Below are positions 53,314 through 62,110 of a DNA stretch of 64,000 nucleotides, piece by piece. The notes below the pieces were generated by a model, which had not been told where the DNA came from, searched no databases, and worked only from the letters and a program-made list of their open reading frames with translations. A program made the position numbers and the translations under genes. The stretch is from Acinetobacter ihumii (GTDB lineage Bacteria > Pseudomonadota > Gammaproteobacteria > Pseudomonadales > Moraxellaceae): contig NZ_LR130760.1 of NCBI RefSeq assembly GCF_900625095.1, forward strand, positions 3,014,090 through 3,078,089, given 5' to 3'. Each line of letters starts with the position of its first letter. Position 1 is the first letter of the stretch.

Positions 53314-54195
53314 TTACTTTCTGTTGTGTCGAATATGTTTAATCAGATATCTGGCTGCCATTCCCAACTTACTTTCACGACTCCAAACCAAATCAATAAA
53401 ATAATCAAACTTTGGAGAAAAATCCAAAAGATGTAGCACTTTTAATTGTTGTTCAAGTTTTGGGTTTTCTTTAAACATTTCCAGCGGCAGCACACCCCAG
53501 CCCAGATTGCGTGTGATCATCATGCATGCAGAATGATGGTTGTCTGTTCGCCAATAATTTTTTGAAAATAACAGTTCGGGCTTAATGCGATTGTCACGAC
53601 TGGCAACCACAATTTGTCGTTCCTGTAGCAAATCTTCAAATTTGACATATTGCATAGAGGCAAGAGGATGACTTCGTGCAACCACTGGAATCAGAGATTC
53701 TTGTTTGATCTCGACAAATTGCTCCCGGTAATCCAGACGTTCACGTTCAAACATCCATGCCAGTTGCGCGCGTTGATCTAGCAACATGGCGAGTGCATCT
53801 TCCTGTGGTGCGGAAACAATATTGATTTGTAAACTTGGAAATTGTTCTGCCAATAAACTGACATAGTCTGTCCAGTTGGTATTGAGTAATTCTGATGCGA
53901 TGACGATATTTAAAGTAGACTCAAGCCCTGAGCTGAGCGCGTAGGCTTGTTGTTTCCATTGATTCATCTCAATGAGTAATTCAGATGTTTTTTCATATAA
54001 TATTTGGGCTTCAGGCGTTGCAACAGGTTCACGTCCTTTGCGTTCAAATAAGCTTAAATTAAGGTCAATTTCCAGATTGGCAATGGACATGCTGACTGCC
54101 GAAGGAACTTTGCCCAATTTTCTAGCGGCAGCAGAAAAGGAGCCTGTTTCCATCACAGTTTTGAAAATGGTCAGTTGTTCTTGATTAATATTCAT
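53314..54195 (-). CDS. aceR: LysR regulator, AceR-like
   Basis: A 293-residue LysR-type regulator. The N-terminal HTH is LTIFKTVMETGSFSAAARKLGKVPSAVSMSIANLE, then the linker and the effector-binding domain (about 90-293). It is divergent from the PACE efflux gene aceI, exactly the arrangement described for aceR-aceI in A. baumannii, where AceR activates aceI in response to chlorhexidine. Identity is therefore strong from context; ligand binding is inferred. The 88-base intergenic stretch (54196-54283) should hold its binding sites. Confidence 0.87.
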   Translation of the reverse strand: MNINQEQLTIFKTVMETGSFSAAARKLGKVPSAVSMSIANLEIDLNLSLFERKGREPVATPEAQILYEKTSELLIEMNQWKQQAYALSSGLESTLNIVIASELLNTNWTDYVSLLAEQFPSLQINIVSAPQEDALAMLLDQRAQLAWMFERERLDYREQFVEIKQESLIPVVARSHPLASMQYVKFEDLLQERQIVVASRDNRIKPELLFSKNYWRTDNHHSACMMITRNLGWGVLPLEMFKENPKLEQQLKVLHLLDFSPKFDYFIDLVWSRESKLGMAARYLIKHIRHNRK

Positions 54196-54283
54196 CTATC
54201 AAAACTATTGAAAGAACCTGATTGGATTTATCAAGATTATAAAAATAAAATGGACTCACTTCAAACAAAAAGAGTGTTTTAAA

Positions 54284-54709
54284 ATGTTGATTTCCAAAAG
54301 ACGAATTGTTCATGCTTTGAGCTATGAAGTGATTCTATTGGTCATCATAGCAATTGCTTTAAGTTTTATTTTTGATGTTCCAATGGAAGTCACTGGCTCG
54401 CTCGGTATAGCCATGGCGGTTACTTCTGTAGTATGGAATATGATTTTTAACCATTTTTTTGAGAAATTTGAGCGAAAATATCAGCTGAAAAGAACGGTTA
54501 AAGTGCGTATTCTCCATGCGATTGGTTTTGAGGGAGGCTTAATGCTTGCCACGATTCCAATGGTTGCCTATGCCATGAACATGACTTTATGGCAGGCTAT
54601 TGTTGTCGACTTCGGTTTGACCATGTGTATTTTGGTTTATACCTTTATTTTCCAATGGTGTTATGACAGCATCGAAAATAAAATGGGATATACACCAGAA
54701 TATAAATAG
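54284..54709 (+). CDS. aceI: PACE family drug efflux protein AceI
   Basis: A 141-residue inner-membrane protein with four transmembrane helices in a tandem two-helix layout, the hallmark of the PACE family (two bacterial transmembrane pair domains). The essential Glu of AceI (Glu15) is present in HALSYEVILL at residue 15. The motif ALSFIFDVPMEVTGSLGIAMAVTSVVWNMIFNHFFEKFE is characteristic. AceI of A. baumannii exports chlorhexidine using the proton gradient. It is divergent from its LysR regulator and is followed by a terminator. Confidence 0.93.
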   Translation: MLISKRRIVHALSYEVILLVIIAIALSFIFDVPMEVTGSLGIAMAVTSVVWNMIFNHFFEKFERKYQLKRTVKVRILHAIGFEGGLMLATIPMVAYAMNMTLWQAIVVDFGLTMCILVYTFIFQWCYDSIENKMGYTPEYK

Positions 54710-54741
54710 AGAAATGTATATTCTGCGGTTGTTCAAAGAGC

Positions 54742-54774
54742 AAAGCCAGTTATTGAAACGATAACTGGCTTTTC
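54742..54774 (+). terminator. Rho-independent terminator of aceI
   Basis: Perfect 12-base arms AAAGCCAGTTAT and ATAACTGGCTTT flank a 7-base loop with T after it. Confidence 0.9.
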
Positions 54775-54963
54775 ATGCTCAGGTTTCAAAAATATAAGAG
54801 AACACAACAGAGCATCACAATTTCATAATTCTGGCATTGAACCTTTATTTTAGAATAAACAGATAAATGCATAAGATTGCCATTATAGCTCATCTAAACA
54901 TGCTAGGGCGTTTAGAAAGGCAGGCAATTATGTGCATGATATTTTGTATTTCAGGTGATTAAA

Positions 54964-55962
54964 TTGAAAAAAGTTGCATTGGGACTGGTATTGAGTCTGG
55001 GTATTTTCTCCTCAGGTTGTCAAAGTTTGCCGACCACATTGACGGCAAAATTAATGGATAACCAGCAAACGCGTGAAAATGTTAAATATCTTGAACAGTA
55101 TGCGAATCAGCAGATTCAGCAAAAGCTGATTGTAAAAACAGATCTAAACTATGGCGATCAAAGCAGTCAAAGACTGGATCTGATTTATCCTGAAAAATTA
55201 CAGTTCCAAAAACTACCTGTGGTCTTTTTGGTGCATGGTGGTGGCTGGGTAGCAGGCAATAAAGGAGGCATGTTGCCTTATGCAAAACTCATTGCAGATC
55301 AGGGCTTTTTGGTGGTTAATGTCGAATATAGTTTAGTTCCCAAAGCAGCTTATCCTGAGCAAGTCCTCGAATTAAATCAGGCTATTAATTATGTCATGCA
55401 GCATCAAAATGAGTTGCCTCTTGATCCAACACGTATTTTCTTAAGTGGGGATTCTGCTGGAGCAAATATCAGCAGTAGCTATGTGGCTGCATTAAATGCA
55501 CCAGAAATGGCACAACAACTGAAATTAAATCCTTCGATCTCGGCGAAGCAAGTTCAGGGTATGGTGTTGCATAGTGGGGTATATGATCTTAAAGCACTAT
55601 ATCACTCAAGTGCTCAGGCAGGGAGAATTGTGGCGTGGGGGGCACAAGGTGTCATCGCACAATATAGTGGTCAACAGCAACCTACAGACCAGCAACTCGA
55701 TTTAATGTCAGCTTATCCTTGGCTCAATTCTAAATTTCCGCCAGTTTATATCAGTGCCACAGAAGTAGATGTGTTGACCAAAACTCAGACCCAACCTTTT
55801 ATTAAGAAATTGCAAGAACTGGGTGTGCCTGTAACTGCTCAAGTCTATAACAAAGATTATCAGGAACAGATTAATCATGATTTTAATTTTAATATGAGAT
55901 TTAAAGCAAGCCATGATGTATTTAAGCAGTCCATTGAGTTTTTAAAACAGCATTCGCATTAA
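54964..55962 (+). CDS. Alpha/beta hydrolase lipoprotein (HSL-type esterase)
   Basis: About 332 residues. The lipoprotein signal peptide has lipobox FSSGC. The oxyanion motif VFLVHGGGWVAG and nucleophile elbow LSGDSAGANISSS identify an HSL-like carboxylesterase; the late HDFNF has the catalytic His. A longer GTG start at 54955 is possible, but AGGTGA spaced 5 bases before a TTG at 54964 fits a lipoprotein signal better, so I use TTG. The lipid anchor suggests an envelope-facing enzyme; the substrate is not known. A terminator follows. Confidence 0.87.
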   Translation: MKKVALGLVLSLGIFSSGCQSLPTTLTAKLMDNQQTRENVKYLEQYANQQIQQKLIVKTDLNYGDQSSQRLDLIYPEKLQFQKLPVVFLVHGGGWVAGNKGGMLPYAKLIADQGFLVVNVEYSLVPKAAYPEQVLELNQAINYVMQHQNELPLDPTRIFLSGDSAGANISSSYVAALNAPEMAQQLKLNPSISAKQVQGMVLHSGVYDLKALYHSSAQAGRIVAWGAQGVIAQYSGQQQPTDQQLDLMSAYPWLNSKFPPVYISATEVDVLTKTQTQPFIKKLQELGVPVTAQVYNKDYQEQINHDFNFNMRFKASHDVFKQSIEFLKQHSH

Positions 55963-56000
55963 TAAATAATCAGAGCAATCCTGATTTTTTAACGCGTAAA

Positions 56001-56031
56001 AAAACAGCACTTATTTAAGTGCTGTTTTTTT
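56001..56031. terminator. Strong bidirectional terminator
   Basis: Perfect arms AAAACAGCACTT and AAGTGCTGTTTT with a four-base loop and T-rich ends, between the esterase and the convergent thiolase gene. Confidence 0.92.
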
Positions 56032-56048
56032 GGGGCTTGACTAAAGAA

Positions 56049-57602
56049 TTACTTTTCTACAATCGCAACTACACCTTGACCACCTGCGGCACAGATAGAG
56101 ACTAAAATACGACCTGAACCTTTTTGATTCAGGATTTTAGCCGCAGTTGCAAGAATACGACCACCAGTTGCCGCAAATGGATGACCCGCAGCCAAAGAAG
56201 AACCATGAATGTTTAGTTTAGAACGATCAATTGAACCCAAAGGTGCATCCAGACCTAGACGCTCTTTACAGAATTTTGGATCTTCCCAAGCTTTAAGGGT
56301 AGAAAGCACTTGTGAAGCAAAGGCTTCATGAATTTCATAGTAGTCAAAATCTTGAAGTTTAAGACCAGCACGCTCAAGCATACGCGGAACCGCATAAGCA
56401 GGCGCCATTAACAAGCCTTCTTTTTTGCCAACAAAGTCAACCGCAGCAGTTTCAGAGAAACTTAAGTAAGCCAATACTTCGTGACCATTGGCTTTTGCCC
56501 ATTCTTCAGATGCTAAAAGCACAACAGAGGCACCATCTGTCAACGGGGTTGAGTTACCCGCAGTCATGGTTGCATTTTCGCCTTTACCAAATACAGGTTT
56601 AAGCTTAGAAAGTTTCTCAACCGATGAATCTGGGCGTAAATTGTTATCGCGCTCAAGACCCATAAATGGTGTGATTAAGTCATCAAAGAAACCTTCATCG
56701 TAGGCTTTTGCCATTTTTTGATGTGAAGATGCCGCAAGTTCATCTTGTTCTTCACGACCAATGTTCCATTCAAGCGCAGTAATCGCAGCATGATCGCCCA
56801 TGGCTAAACCTGTACGAGGTTCACCATTTTTCGGAGCGTCCATTAATTCTTTTAAATTAATTTTGGTTAATGCTTTTAAACGGTCTTTACCAGTTTTTGC
56901 GATGTTAAGCTCAAGTAGCGCTTTACGTAAACCATCACCAAAAGCAATCGGGGCATCAGAAGTGGTATCTACACCACCTGCGATACCGACTTCAATTTGA
57001 CCCAATGCAATTTTGTTTGCGACAGCAAAAGCTGCCTGTAAACCTGTACCACAAGCTTGCTGGATATCATAAGCAGGTGTTTCTGGTGCAAGAGCTGTAC
57101 TCAATACACATTCACGTGTCATGTTAAAGTCACGGCTGTGTTTAAGCACTGCACCTGCAACCACTTCACCCAAACGTTGACCTTGTAAGCTATAGCGTTC
57201 AACCAGACCATTAAGTGCAGCAGTCAGCATGTCCATGTTTGACGCTTTAAAATATGCACCATTTGAACGTGCAAATGGAATACGGTTACCACCAATAATG
57301 GCGACACGACGAATAGAATTTTGACTCATGTTTTTATCCTGTTGAACAGAAGGTTGAGCTTTGGTTGAAGATGACGCTTTCGCAGTCGAAGTTTTTGAAG
57401 CCGTAGTTGCCGCAGCCTTCGAACGCGTCGTGGTACGCGTGCGTGGTGTTTTGGCTGGCGTAGCAGGGGTGGCTTGAGCTGTAGCAGACGTTGTACTTTT
57501 TTTAGTGCGCGGTGTACGCTTTGATGTATTTGACACAACGTCAGAAGCTGGATTATTTGCTGCTGACTGTTCTTGCGAATGGTCTTGAGTTGTTTTGCTC
57601 AT
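56049..57602 (-). CDS. Acetyl-CoA acyltransferase (thiolase) with basic tail
   Basis: A 517-residue thiolase. Residues about 92-517 are a normal thiolase: the acyl-accepting Cys in QQACGTGLQAAF, the His in GSSLAAGHPFAATGGR and the second Cys in CAAGGQGVVAIV. The first 91 residues are an Ala/Lys/Thr/Pro-rich, basic low-complexity tail (repeats like TPRTKK, KTPRTRTTTRSK and TASKTSTAK). A second start at 57329 (MSQNSIRRVA) has its own AGGAT site seven bases upstream, giving a 426-residue enzyme. It is divergent from fabG-maoC, so it works with those in fatty-acid turnover. The physical role of the tail is unknown. Confidence 0.9.
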   Translation of the reverse strand: MSKTTQDHSQEQSAANNPASDVVSNTSKRTPRTKKSTTSATAQATPATPAKTPRTRTTTRSKAAATTASKTSTAKASSSTKAQPSVQQDKNMSQNSIRRVAIIGGNRIPFARSNGAYFKASNMDMLTAALNGLVERYSLQGQRLGEVVAGAVLKHSRDFNMTRECVLSTALAPETPAYDIQQACGTGLQAAFAVANKIALGQIEVGIAGGVDTTSDAPIAFGDGLRKALLELNIAKTGKDRLKALTKINLKELMDAPKNGEPRTGLAMGDHAAITALEWNIGREEQDELAASSHQKMAKAYDEGFFDDLITPFMGLERDNNLRPDSSVEKLSKLKPVFGKGENATMTAGNSTPLTDGASVVLLASEEWAKANGHEVLAYLSFSETAAVDFVGKKEGLLMAPAYAVPRMLERAGLKLQDFDYYEIHEAFASQVLSTLKAWEDPKFCKERLGLDAPLGSIDRSKLNIHGSSLAAGHPFAATGGRILATAAKILNQKGSGRILVSICAAGGQGVVAIVEK

Positions 57603-57671
57603 AAGGCTTTTCCAAGCGTGTTTATGATATTCTTGAGATGTACATTAACATAATTAAAATAGACCCGAATT

Positions 57672-57704
57672 GACTGGAATGACATTCTAGAGTGCATTCA
57701 GGTC
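57672..57704. promoter_or_regulatory. Imperfect palindrome in thiolase/fabG promoter region
   Basis: A 33-base imperfect inverted repeat with half-sites GACTGGAATGAC and TGCATTCAGGTC, containing GAATGACATTC. Central to the divergent thiolase and fabG promoters, it is a candidate operator for a fatty-acid-type repressor. Confidence 0.5.
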
Positions 57705-57845
57705 AAGACATATCAAGAGTAACTCAAGTATTATTTTATTCAAATCCATGAACCTATCTGTTCACAACTTTGCAACAAAGCACATGAACAGCACCAATCT
57801 AGCTAGGTTTATATATAAACATTTTTTGCATGAGAGATAATAAAG

Positions 57846-59237
57846 ATGACTGATCAATACCAGGCATTTACCCAATCACCACTTGGCAAGTTTGTCGTAA
57901 AAAATTTAGGTTTACCATCACCTGTCAGTTTAGATCGTTTTGAAAGTGCAGAACCTGTGATTCATGGTGCTGTACTACTTGGTGCTGCGCCATCAAGTAC
58001 ATTGTCAGGTGCTATTGCACAAGTGCTCAGCAACATTCATGCGGACAGCTATGCAGGTAATAACAGCGAATTACAACAAACTGCGGCAAAAGTTGGCTTA
58101 AACTTACGCGCTTTTAATTCAGGCGATAAAGAGTCTAAGTTTAAAGCGGTTGTGTTTGATGCATCTGGTATTCAAAACTCAGAACAGTTAAATGAACTGT
58201 ATAAATTCTTCAATCCAGTTGCGCGTCAAATTCAGAGTTCTGGTCGCGTGATTGTAGTTGGTACAAGCCCTGAATCTGCAAAAACAGTGAAACAAGCCAT
58301 TGCACAACGTGCACTTGAAGGCTTCGTAAAATCAGTCGGTAAAGAGTTTAAAAAAGGCATTACTGCTCAAGTGGTCTATGTAGATGAAGGCGCTGCGGAT
58401 AATTTGGAATCGACTTTACGTTTCTTATTGTCTCCACGTTCAGCATATGTCTCAGGTCAAGTGATTCGTGTATCAAAAGCAGACGTAGTGAAAGTAGATT
58501 GGGCTCAACCATTGGCAGGTAAAACAGCGTTAGTGACGGGTGCAAGTCGTGGTATTGGTGAAGCGATTGCACATGTATTGGCACGTGATGGCGCGCATGT
58601 CATTTGTCTGGATGTGCCACAACAACAAGCTGATCTGGATCGTGTTGCATCAGAAATTGGTGGTTCTGCTTTAGGATTAGATATTACTGCGGCAGATGCA
58701 GGAGAGAAAATTAAAGCAGCGGCTGCAAAGCAGGGCGGTTTAGATATTATTGTACATAACGCGGGTATTACTCGTGACAAAACTTTGGCGAATATGAAGC
58801 CTGAGCTTTGGGATCTCGTTATTAACATTAACTTGTCTGCGGCTGAACGTATTAACGATTATTTGCTTGAAAATAATGGTTTAAATGCCAATGGTCGTAT
58901 TGTTTGCGTTTCTTCAATCAGTGGTATTGCCGGTAACTTGGGTCAAACCAACTATGCTGCATCTAAAGCGGGTGTCATTGGTCTGGTGAAATTTACCGCG
59001 CCAATATTGAAAAATGGCATCACGATTAATGCGGTTGCACCTGGTTTCATTGAAACGCAAATGACGGCTGCCATTCCATTTGCGATTCGTGAAGCTGGTC
59101 GTCGTATGAACTCCATGAATCAGGGCGGTTTACCTGTAGATGTTGCCGAAACGATTGCATGGTATGCATCAACTGCATCGACGGGTCTAAATGGTAACGT
59201 AGTTCGTGTTTGTGGACAAAGCCTATTAGGTGCATAA
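57846..59237 (+). CDS. fabG: High-molecular-weight 3-oxoacyl-ACP reductase (FabG4-like)
   Basis: A 463-residue reductase, twice the length of ordinary FabG. The C-terminal half is a short-chain dehydrogenase: TGASRGIGEAIAHVLA binds the coenzyme, NAG is kept (IVHNAGITRD), and the active site is in ISSISGIAGNLGQTNYAASKAG with Tyr-Lys. The N-terminal half resembles a degenerate flavodoxin/Rossmann domain, as in HMwFabG of mycobacteria (FabG4). It is followed by a MaoC gene. A role in reducing 3-oxoacyl-CoA or ACP thioesters is likely. The ATG is at 57846 with AGAGATAATAAAG upstream. Confidence 0.92.
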   Translation: MTDQYQAFTQSPLGKFVVKNLGLPSPVSLDRFESAEPVIHGAVLLGAAPSSTLSGAIAQVLSNIHADSYAGNNSELQQTAAKVGLNLRAFNSGDKESKFKAVVFDASGIQNSEQLNELYKFFNPVARQIQSSGRVIVVGTSPESAKTVKQAIAQRALEGFVKSVGKEFKKGITAQVVYVDEGAADNLESTLRFLLSPRSAYVSGQVIRVSKADVVKVDWAQPLAGKTALVTGASRGIGEAIAHVLARDGAHVICLDVPQQQADLDRVASEIGGSALGLDITAADAGEKIKAAAAKQGGLDIIVHNAGITRDKTLANMKPELWDLVININLSAAERINDYLLENNGLNANGRIVCVSSISGIAGNLGQTNYAASKAGVIGLVKFTAPILKNGITINAVAPGFIETQMTAAIPFAIREAGRRMNSMNQGGLPVDVAETIAWYASTASTGLNGNVVRVCGQSLLGA

Positions 59238-59282
59238 TGCTTAAGCCTAGTCTGGGTTTTGTTTAGAAGACCGTCATATTAA

Positions 59283-59308
59283 CTCTCTCTTTAGCTTTAA
59301 GGAGAGGG
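59283..59308. repeat. Dispersed CTCTCTTT palindrome
   Basis: CTCTCTTTAG...TTAAGGAGAG forms a hairpin in the gap between fabG and the MaoC gene. A related CCCTCTCCT motif occurs near 32750. Similar short pyrimidine/purine repeats are common between Acinetobacter genes. Confidence 0.4.
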
Positions 59309-59352
59309 TATCCTCATAATTTTAAATCAATAAAAAACGAATCAGGTTTATC

Positions 59353-60207
59353 ATGAATACACGCCATTTTAGCCAACTGCCTAAACCTTATCTGGCTTAT
59401 CCGAAAGTCATTCAAGGTTTAGTCTTTAAAAAACCAAAAGGTCCTAAAGTTTTGCCACAGGTTGACTATGTGGTGGATTCATTTCAGGTCGATCAAAAAC
59501 ATTTGCAAGCTTATAATGAAATTTGTGGTTTTAAAAATGATGGCTTTATTCCTGCAATTTATTTAGCGGTGCTGTCTCAAAGTTTGCAAATGCATATGAT
59601 GACGACTGAGGCATTTCCGTTTGCAATTTTAGGTTTGGTGCATATTCGTAATCAAATTAAACAAACCCGTAAAATTGCAGTGAATGAAACTTTAAGTTTG
59701 TCTTGTAAATTCGGTGAACTCAAACCACATGACAAAGGCGTTCAGTTTGATTTCATTACCACTGCAAAAGTCGGTAATGATGTCGTGATGGAAGGTGTGA
59801 CCACCTATTTAGCTCGTCAAAAAGTTGAACAAAAGTCTGTTGAAAAACCGAAAGAAACCAAAACACCTGATTATCAGTTACAACAGGTTTGGGACGTTGC
59901 TGAAAATACAGGCCGTCGTTATGCCATGACATCGGGCGATTTTAACTTGATTCATATTCATGCAGTGACTGCAAAAGCATTTGGTTTTAAGCAAGCCATA
60001 GCGCATGGCATGTGGAGTAAAGCCAAAGCATTGGCAAACTTGCCACTTCCAGAAGCGTATGCAGCAGATGTCTGGTTTAAGCTTCCGATGTATTTGCCGT
60101 CTAAAGTAGAGTTTTTAACTGCTCAGGATGCCAAAGATACAGACTTTTTAATTCGTAATGAAAAGTCGAAAAAACCGCATGTGTCGGGTACTGTTAGCGC
60201 ATTGTAA
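59353..60207 (+). CDS. MaoC-type hydratase (HtdX-like)
   Basis: A 284-residue double hotdog hydratase. The N-terminal part is a degenerate hotdog; the C-terminal half (about 175-284) carries the hydratase motif SGDFNLIHIHAVTAKAFGFKQAIAHGMWS with the catalytic Asp and His in SGDFNLIH. The size matches HtdX-like (R)-enoyl-acyl hydratases rather than the 150-residue form. Lying 115 bases after the long FabG, it should hydrate or dehydrate (R)-3-hydroxyacyl intermediates in the same pathway. A terminator follows. Confidence 0.9.
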   Translation: MNTRHFSQLPKPYLAYPKVIQGLVFKKPKGPKVLPQVDYVVDSFQVDQKHLQAYNEICGFKNDGFIPAIYLAVLSQSLQMHMMTTEAFPFAILGLVHIRNQIKQTRKIAVNETLSLSCKFGELKPHDKGVQFDFITTAKVGNDVVMEGVTTYLARQKVEQKSVEKPKETKTPDYQLQQVWDVAENTGRRYAMTSGDFNLIHIHAVTAKAFGFKQAIAHGMWSKAKALANLPLPEAYAADVWFKLPMYLPSKVEFLTAQDAKDTDFLIRNEKSKKPHVSGTVSAL

Positions 60208-60220
60208 AATACAACACTTG

Positions 60221-60246
60221 AAAAGCCCGATTCGTCGGGCTTTTTA
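60221..60246 (+). terminator. Terminator of the fabG-maoC unit
   Basis: Perfect AAAAGCCCGA and TCGGGCTTTT arms with a TTCG tetraloop and T tail, a textbook stable hairpin. Confidence 0.95.
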
Positions 60247-60273
60247 CATACAATTATAAATAAGGAATGATCA

Positions 60274-61536
60274 ATGAATGCAGTAACGGAAATTTTATTT
60301 GCAGATAAACATAATTATCAAGGTTGGGTTGATCCGCATTTTACTGACTTGGCAACACAATTTAGTCGCTTGCAGGATGCACGTACTGAACAGGGTGGTG
60401 CAGCTTTAGCGGTATATTTTCAGGGTCAAAAAGTTGTTGATATTTATACAGGTAAAAAATCACTGACCGAATCATGGTCTGAAGATACGCTTTCGGTGTG
60501 TTATTCAACTGGCAAAGGCGTATTAGCAACGTTGGCACATATCTTGGTCAGTGAAGGCTTGCTTGAATATGATGTACCAATTGCACATTATTGGTCTGAA
60601 TTTGCCCAAAACCATAAAAAAGCAATCACACTTCGGCATATTTTGAGTCATCAAAGTGGTTTGTATGATATTCGCAATCTCATTAATGATGCACGTGAAA
60701 TGCTAGACTGGTCACATATGTTAGACGTATTTGCACAGGCGACGCCACGCTTTGCAGTGAATCAAGCAAATGCTTATCAGGCATTGACATTTGGCTGGTT
60801 GGTTGGCGGTACGCTGGAAAAAGCAACCGGACGTAGTTTGACCGATTTAATGCGAGTCTACTTGGTTGAACCCTTGCAATTAGACGGGGCTTATTTTGGC
60901 ACGCCAAGTTCTGAGTTATCGCGTGTGGCGAGACTTATTCAGAAATCAAAAACAGTGCAAAGTCCACGAGCGTTGAGCCTGCCGAAAGCAGCAAAGACAC
61001 ATAAACCATCTTTGGCAGATAAATTAGTCACGTGGACTGGACAAAATCCTCAAGATTTTCAAGATGCCATGATTCCAAAAGGCATGAAAAATTTTAGTTT
61101 TTTTAGTGATGAAGGTTTGCAAGCGATTATTCCAGCAGCGAATGGAACTTTTACTGCAAATAGCCTAAGTAAAATATATGCCATGCTTGCCAATGGTGGA
61201 CAATGGGAAGGAAAAACCTTGATTAAGCCTAAAGTTTTTCAGCAGCTTAACCATATTCAAAACTATGCAAGAGATAAAGTCATGCCAATCCCAATGAATT
61301 GGCGCTTGGGCTATCATCGTGTTTTAACTATGGGTAAACGTGCCAAACATGGCTTTGGACACATGGGTTACAATGGTTCTGGTGCATGGTGTGATCCAGA
61401 TCGAAATTTAAGCTTTGCTTATACCCATAATTTTAAAATCGGTTCTATTACGGGTGACTATCGTTTATGGGGACTGACTCAGGAAACTTTACGTTGTGCA
61501 GATCAGGTTTTAAAAGGGCGTAAGGGTTGGTTTTAA
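60274..61536 (+). CDS. Beta-lactamase-fold serine hydrolase (EstB-like)
   Basis: A 420-residue penicillin-binding-protein fold hydrolase of class C type. The nucleophile is in VCYSTGKGVLATLAH (SxxK: Ser-Thr-Gly-Lys), a Tyr-containing motif is near NAYQALTFGWL, and the third box is GHMGYNG. There is no signal peptide, so it is cytoplasmic, unlike an antibiotic-resistance beta-lactamase. Esterase activity of the EstB type is the best guess. It follows the MaoC terminator, so it probably uses its own promoter. It is convergent with the acetyltransferase and overlaps its stop by four bases. Confidence 0.9.
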   Translation: MNAVTEILFADKHNYQGWVDPHFTDLATQFSRLQDARTEQGGAALAVYFQGQKVVDIYTGKKSLTESWSEDTLSVCYSTGKGVLATLAHILVSEGLLEYDVPIAHYWSEFAQNHKKAITLRHILSHQSGLYDIRNLINDAREMLDWSHMLDVFAQATPRFAVNQANAYQALTFGWLVGGTLEKATGRSLTDLMRVYLVEPLQLDGAYFGTPSSELSRVARLIQKSKTVQSPRALSLPKAAKTHKPSLADKLVTWTGQNPQDFQDAMIPKGMKNFSFFSDEGLQAIIPAANGTFTANSLSKIYAMLANGGQWEGKTLIKPKVFQQLNHIQNYARDKVMPIPMNWRLGYHRVLTMGKRAKHGFGHMGYNGSGAWCDPDRNLSFAYTHNFKIGSITGDYRLWGLTQETLRCADQVLKGRKGWF

Positions 61537-62039
61537 TTTAAGTCATCTGTATGTGCAGGAATGTGATAAGTGATCTGAATATATTTGAGTTGTTGTTTGA
61601 CATGGCTGATGCTTCCACCCAAACCTTCTGCAAGTTTTCGGCTGGCAAAATTTTGTTCTGCTACAGGATAAACAAAATAATCAGCCTCACAGTTTAAAAC
61701 TGCCCAATCATAAATCGACTTCAATGCTTCTTTGGCATAGCCCTTGGCGTGCTCATCTTCACGTATCCATAAACCAAATTCAGGCATTTGGGTATGGATA
61801 CGGTGAATGCCAATTAAGCCAATAAATTTTTGAGAACTTTTATCTCGTAGCACAAAATGTTGATTTGTGCCTTGAGTTTGAGCATGTATCCAGCTTCTAC
61901 CAATCGACTCAAATTCCGCAAAAGATTTTGCTGGCTCCCAAGACATAAATCGAGTCAAACTTAACGTAATGCATGGATAAATATCAGGACAATCCTGTAA
62001 CTTAAAGATTTCTATATTGAGTCTATGAGTAGCAAGCAT
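61533..62039 (-). CDS. GNAT acetyltransferase (RimJ/RimL type)
   Basis: A 168-residue GNAT protein. It has the pattern LRDKSSQKFIGLIGIHRIH then FGLWIREDEHAKGYAKEALKSIYDWAV, where the acetyl-CoA loop is the usual Q/R-x-x-G-x-A form (HAKGYA). C-terminal NFASRKLAEGLGG is typical of the RimJ/RimL subgroup. The acceptor substrate (protein N terminus or small molecule) is unknown. It converges with the serine hydrolase and lies upstream of the TetR gene on the other side, 71 bases away. Confidence 0.88.
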   Translation of the reverse strand: MLATHRLNIEIFKLQDCPDIYPCITLSLTRFMSWEPAKSFAEFESIGRSWIHAQTQGTNQHFVLRDKSSQKFIGLIGIHRIHTQMPEFGLWIREDEHAKGYAKEALKSIYDWAVLNCEADYFVYPVAEQNFASRKLAEGLGGSISHVKQQLKYIQITYHIPAHTDDLN

Positions 62040-62110
62040 AGTGAAATTTATATATATATTAAAAGAATTTAATCATCATATATAAATAATAATCATTTTC
62101 AAATATAAAG

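Noticed and set aside
60274..61536. Class C antibiotic-resistance beta-lactamase
   Set aside because: It has no signal peptide and its motifs fit the EstB-type esterase group; cytoplasmic location argues against resistance.
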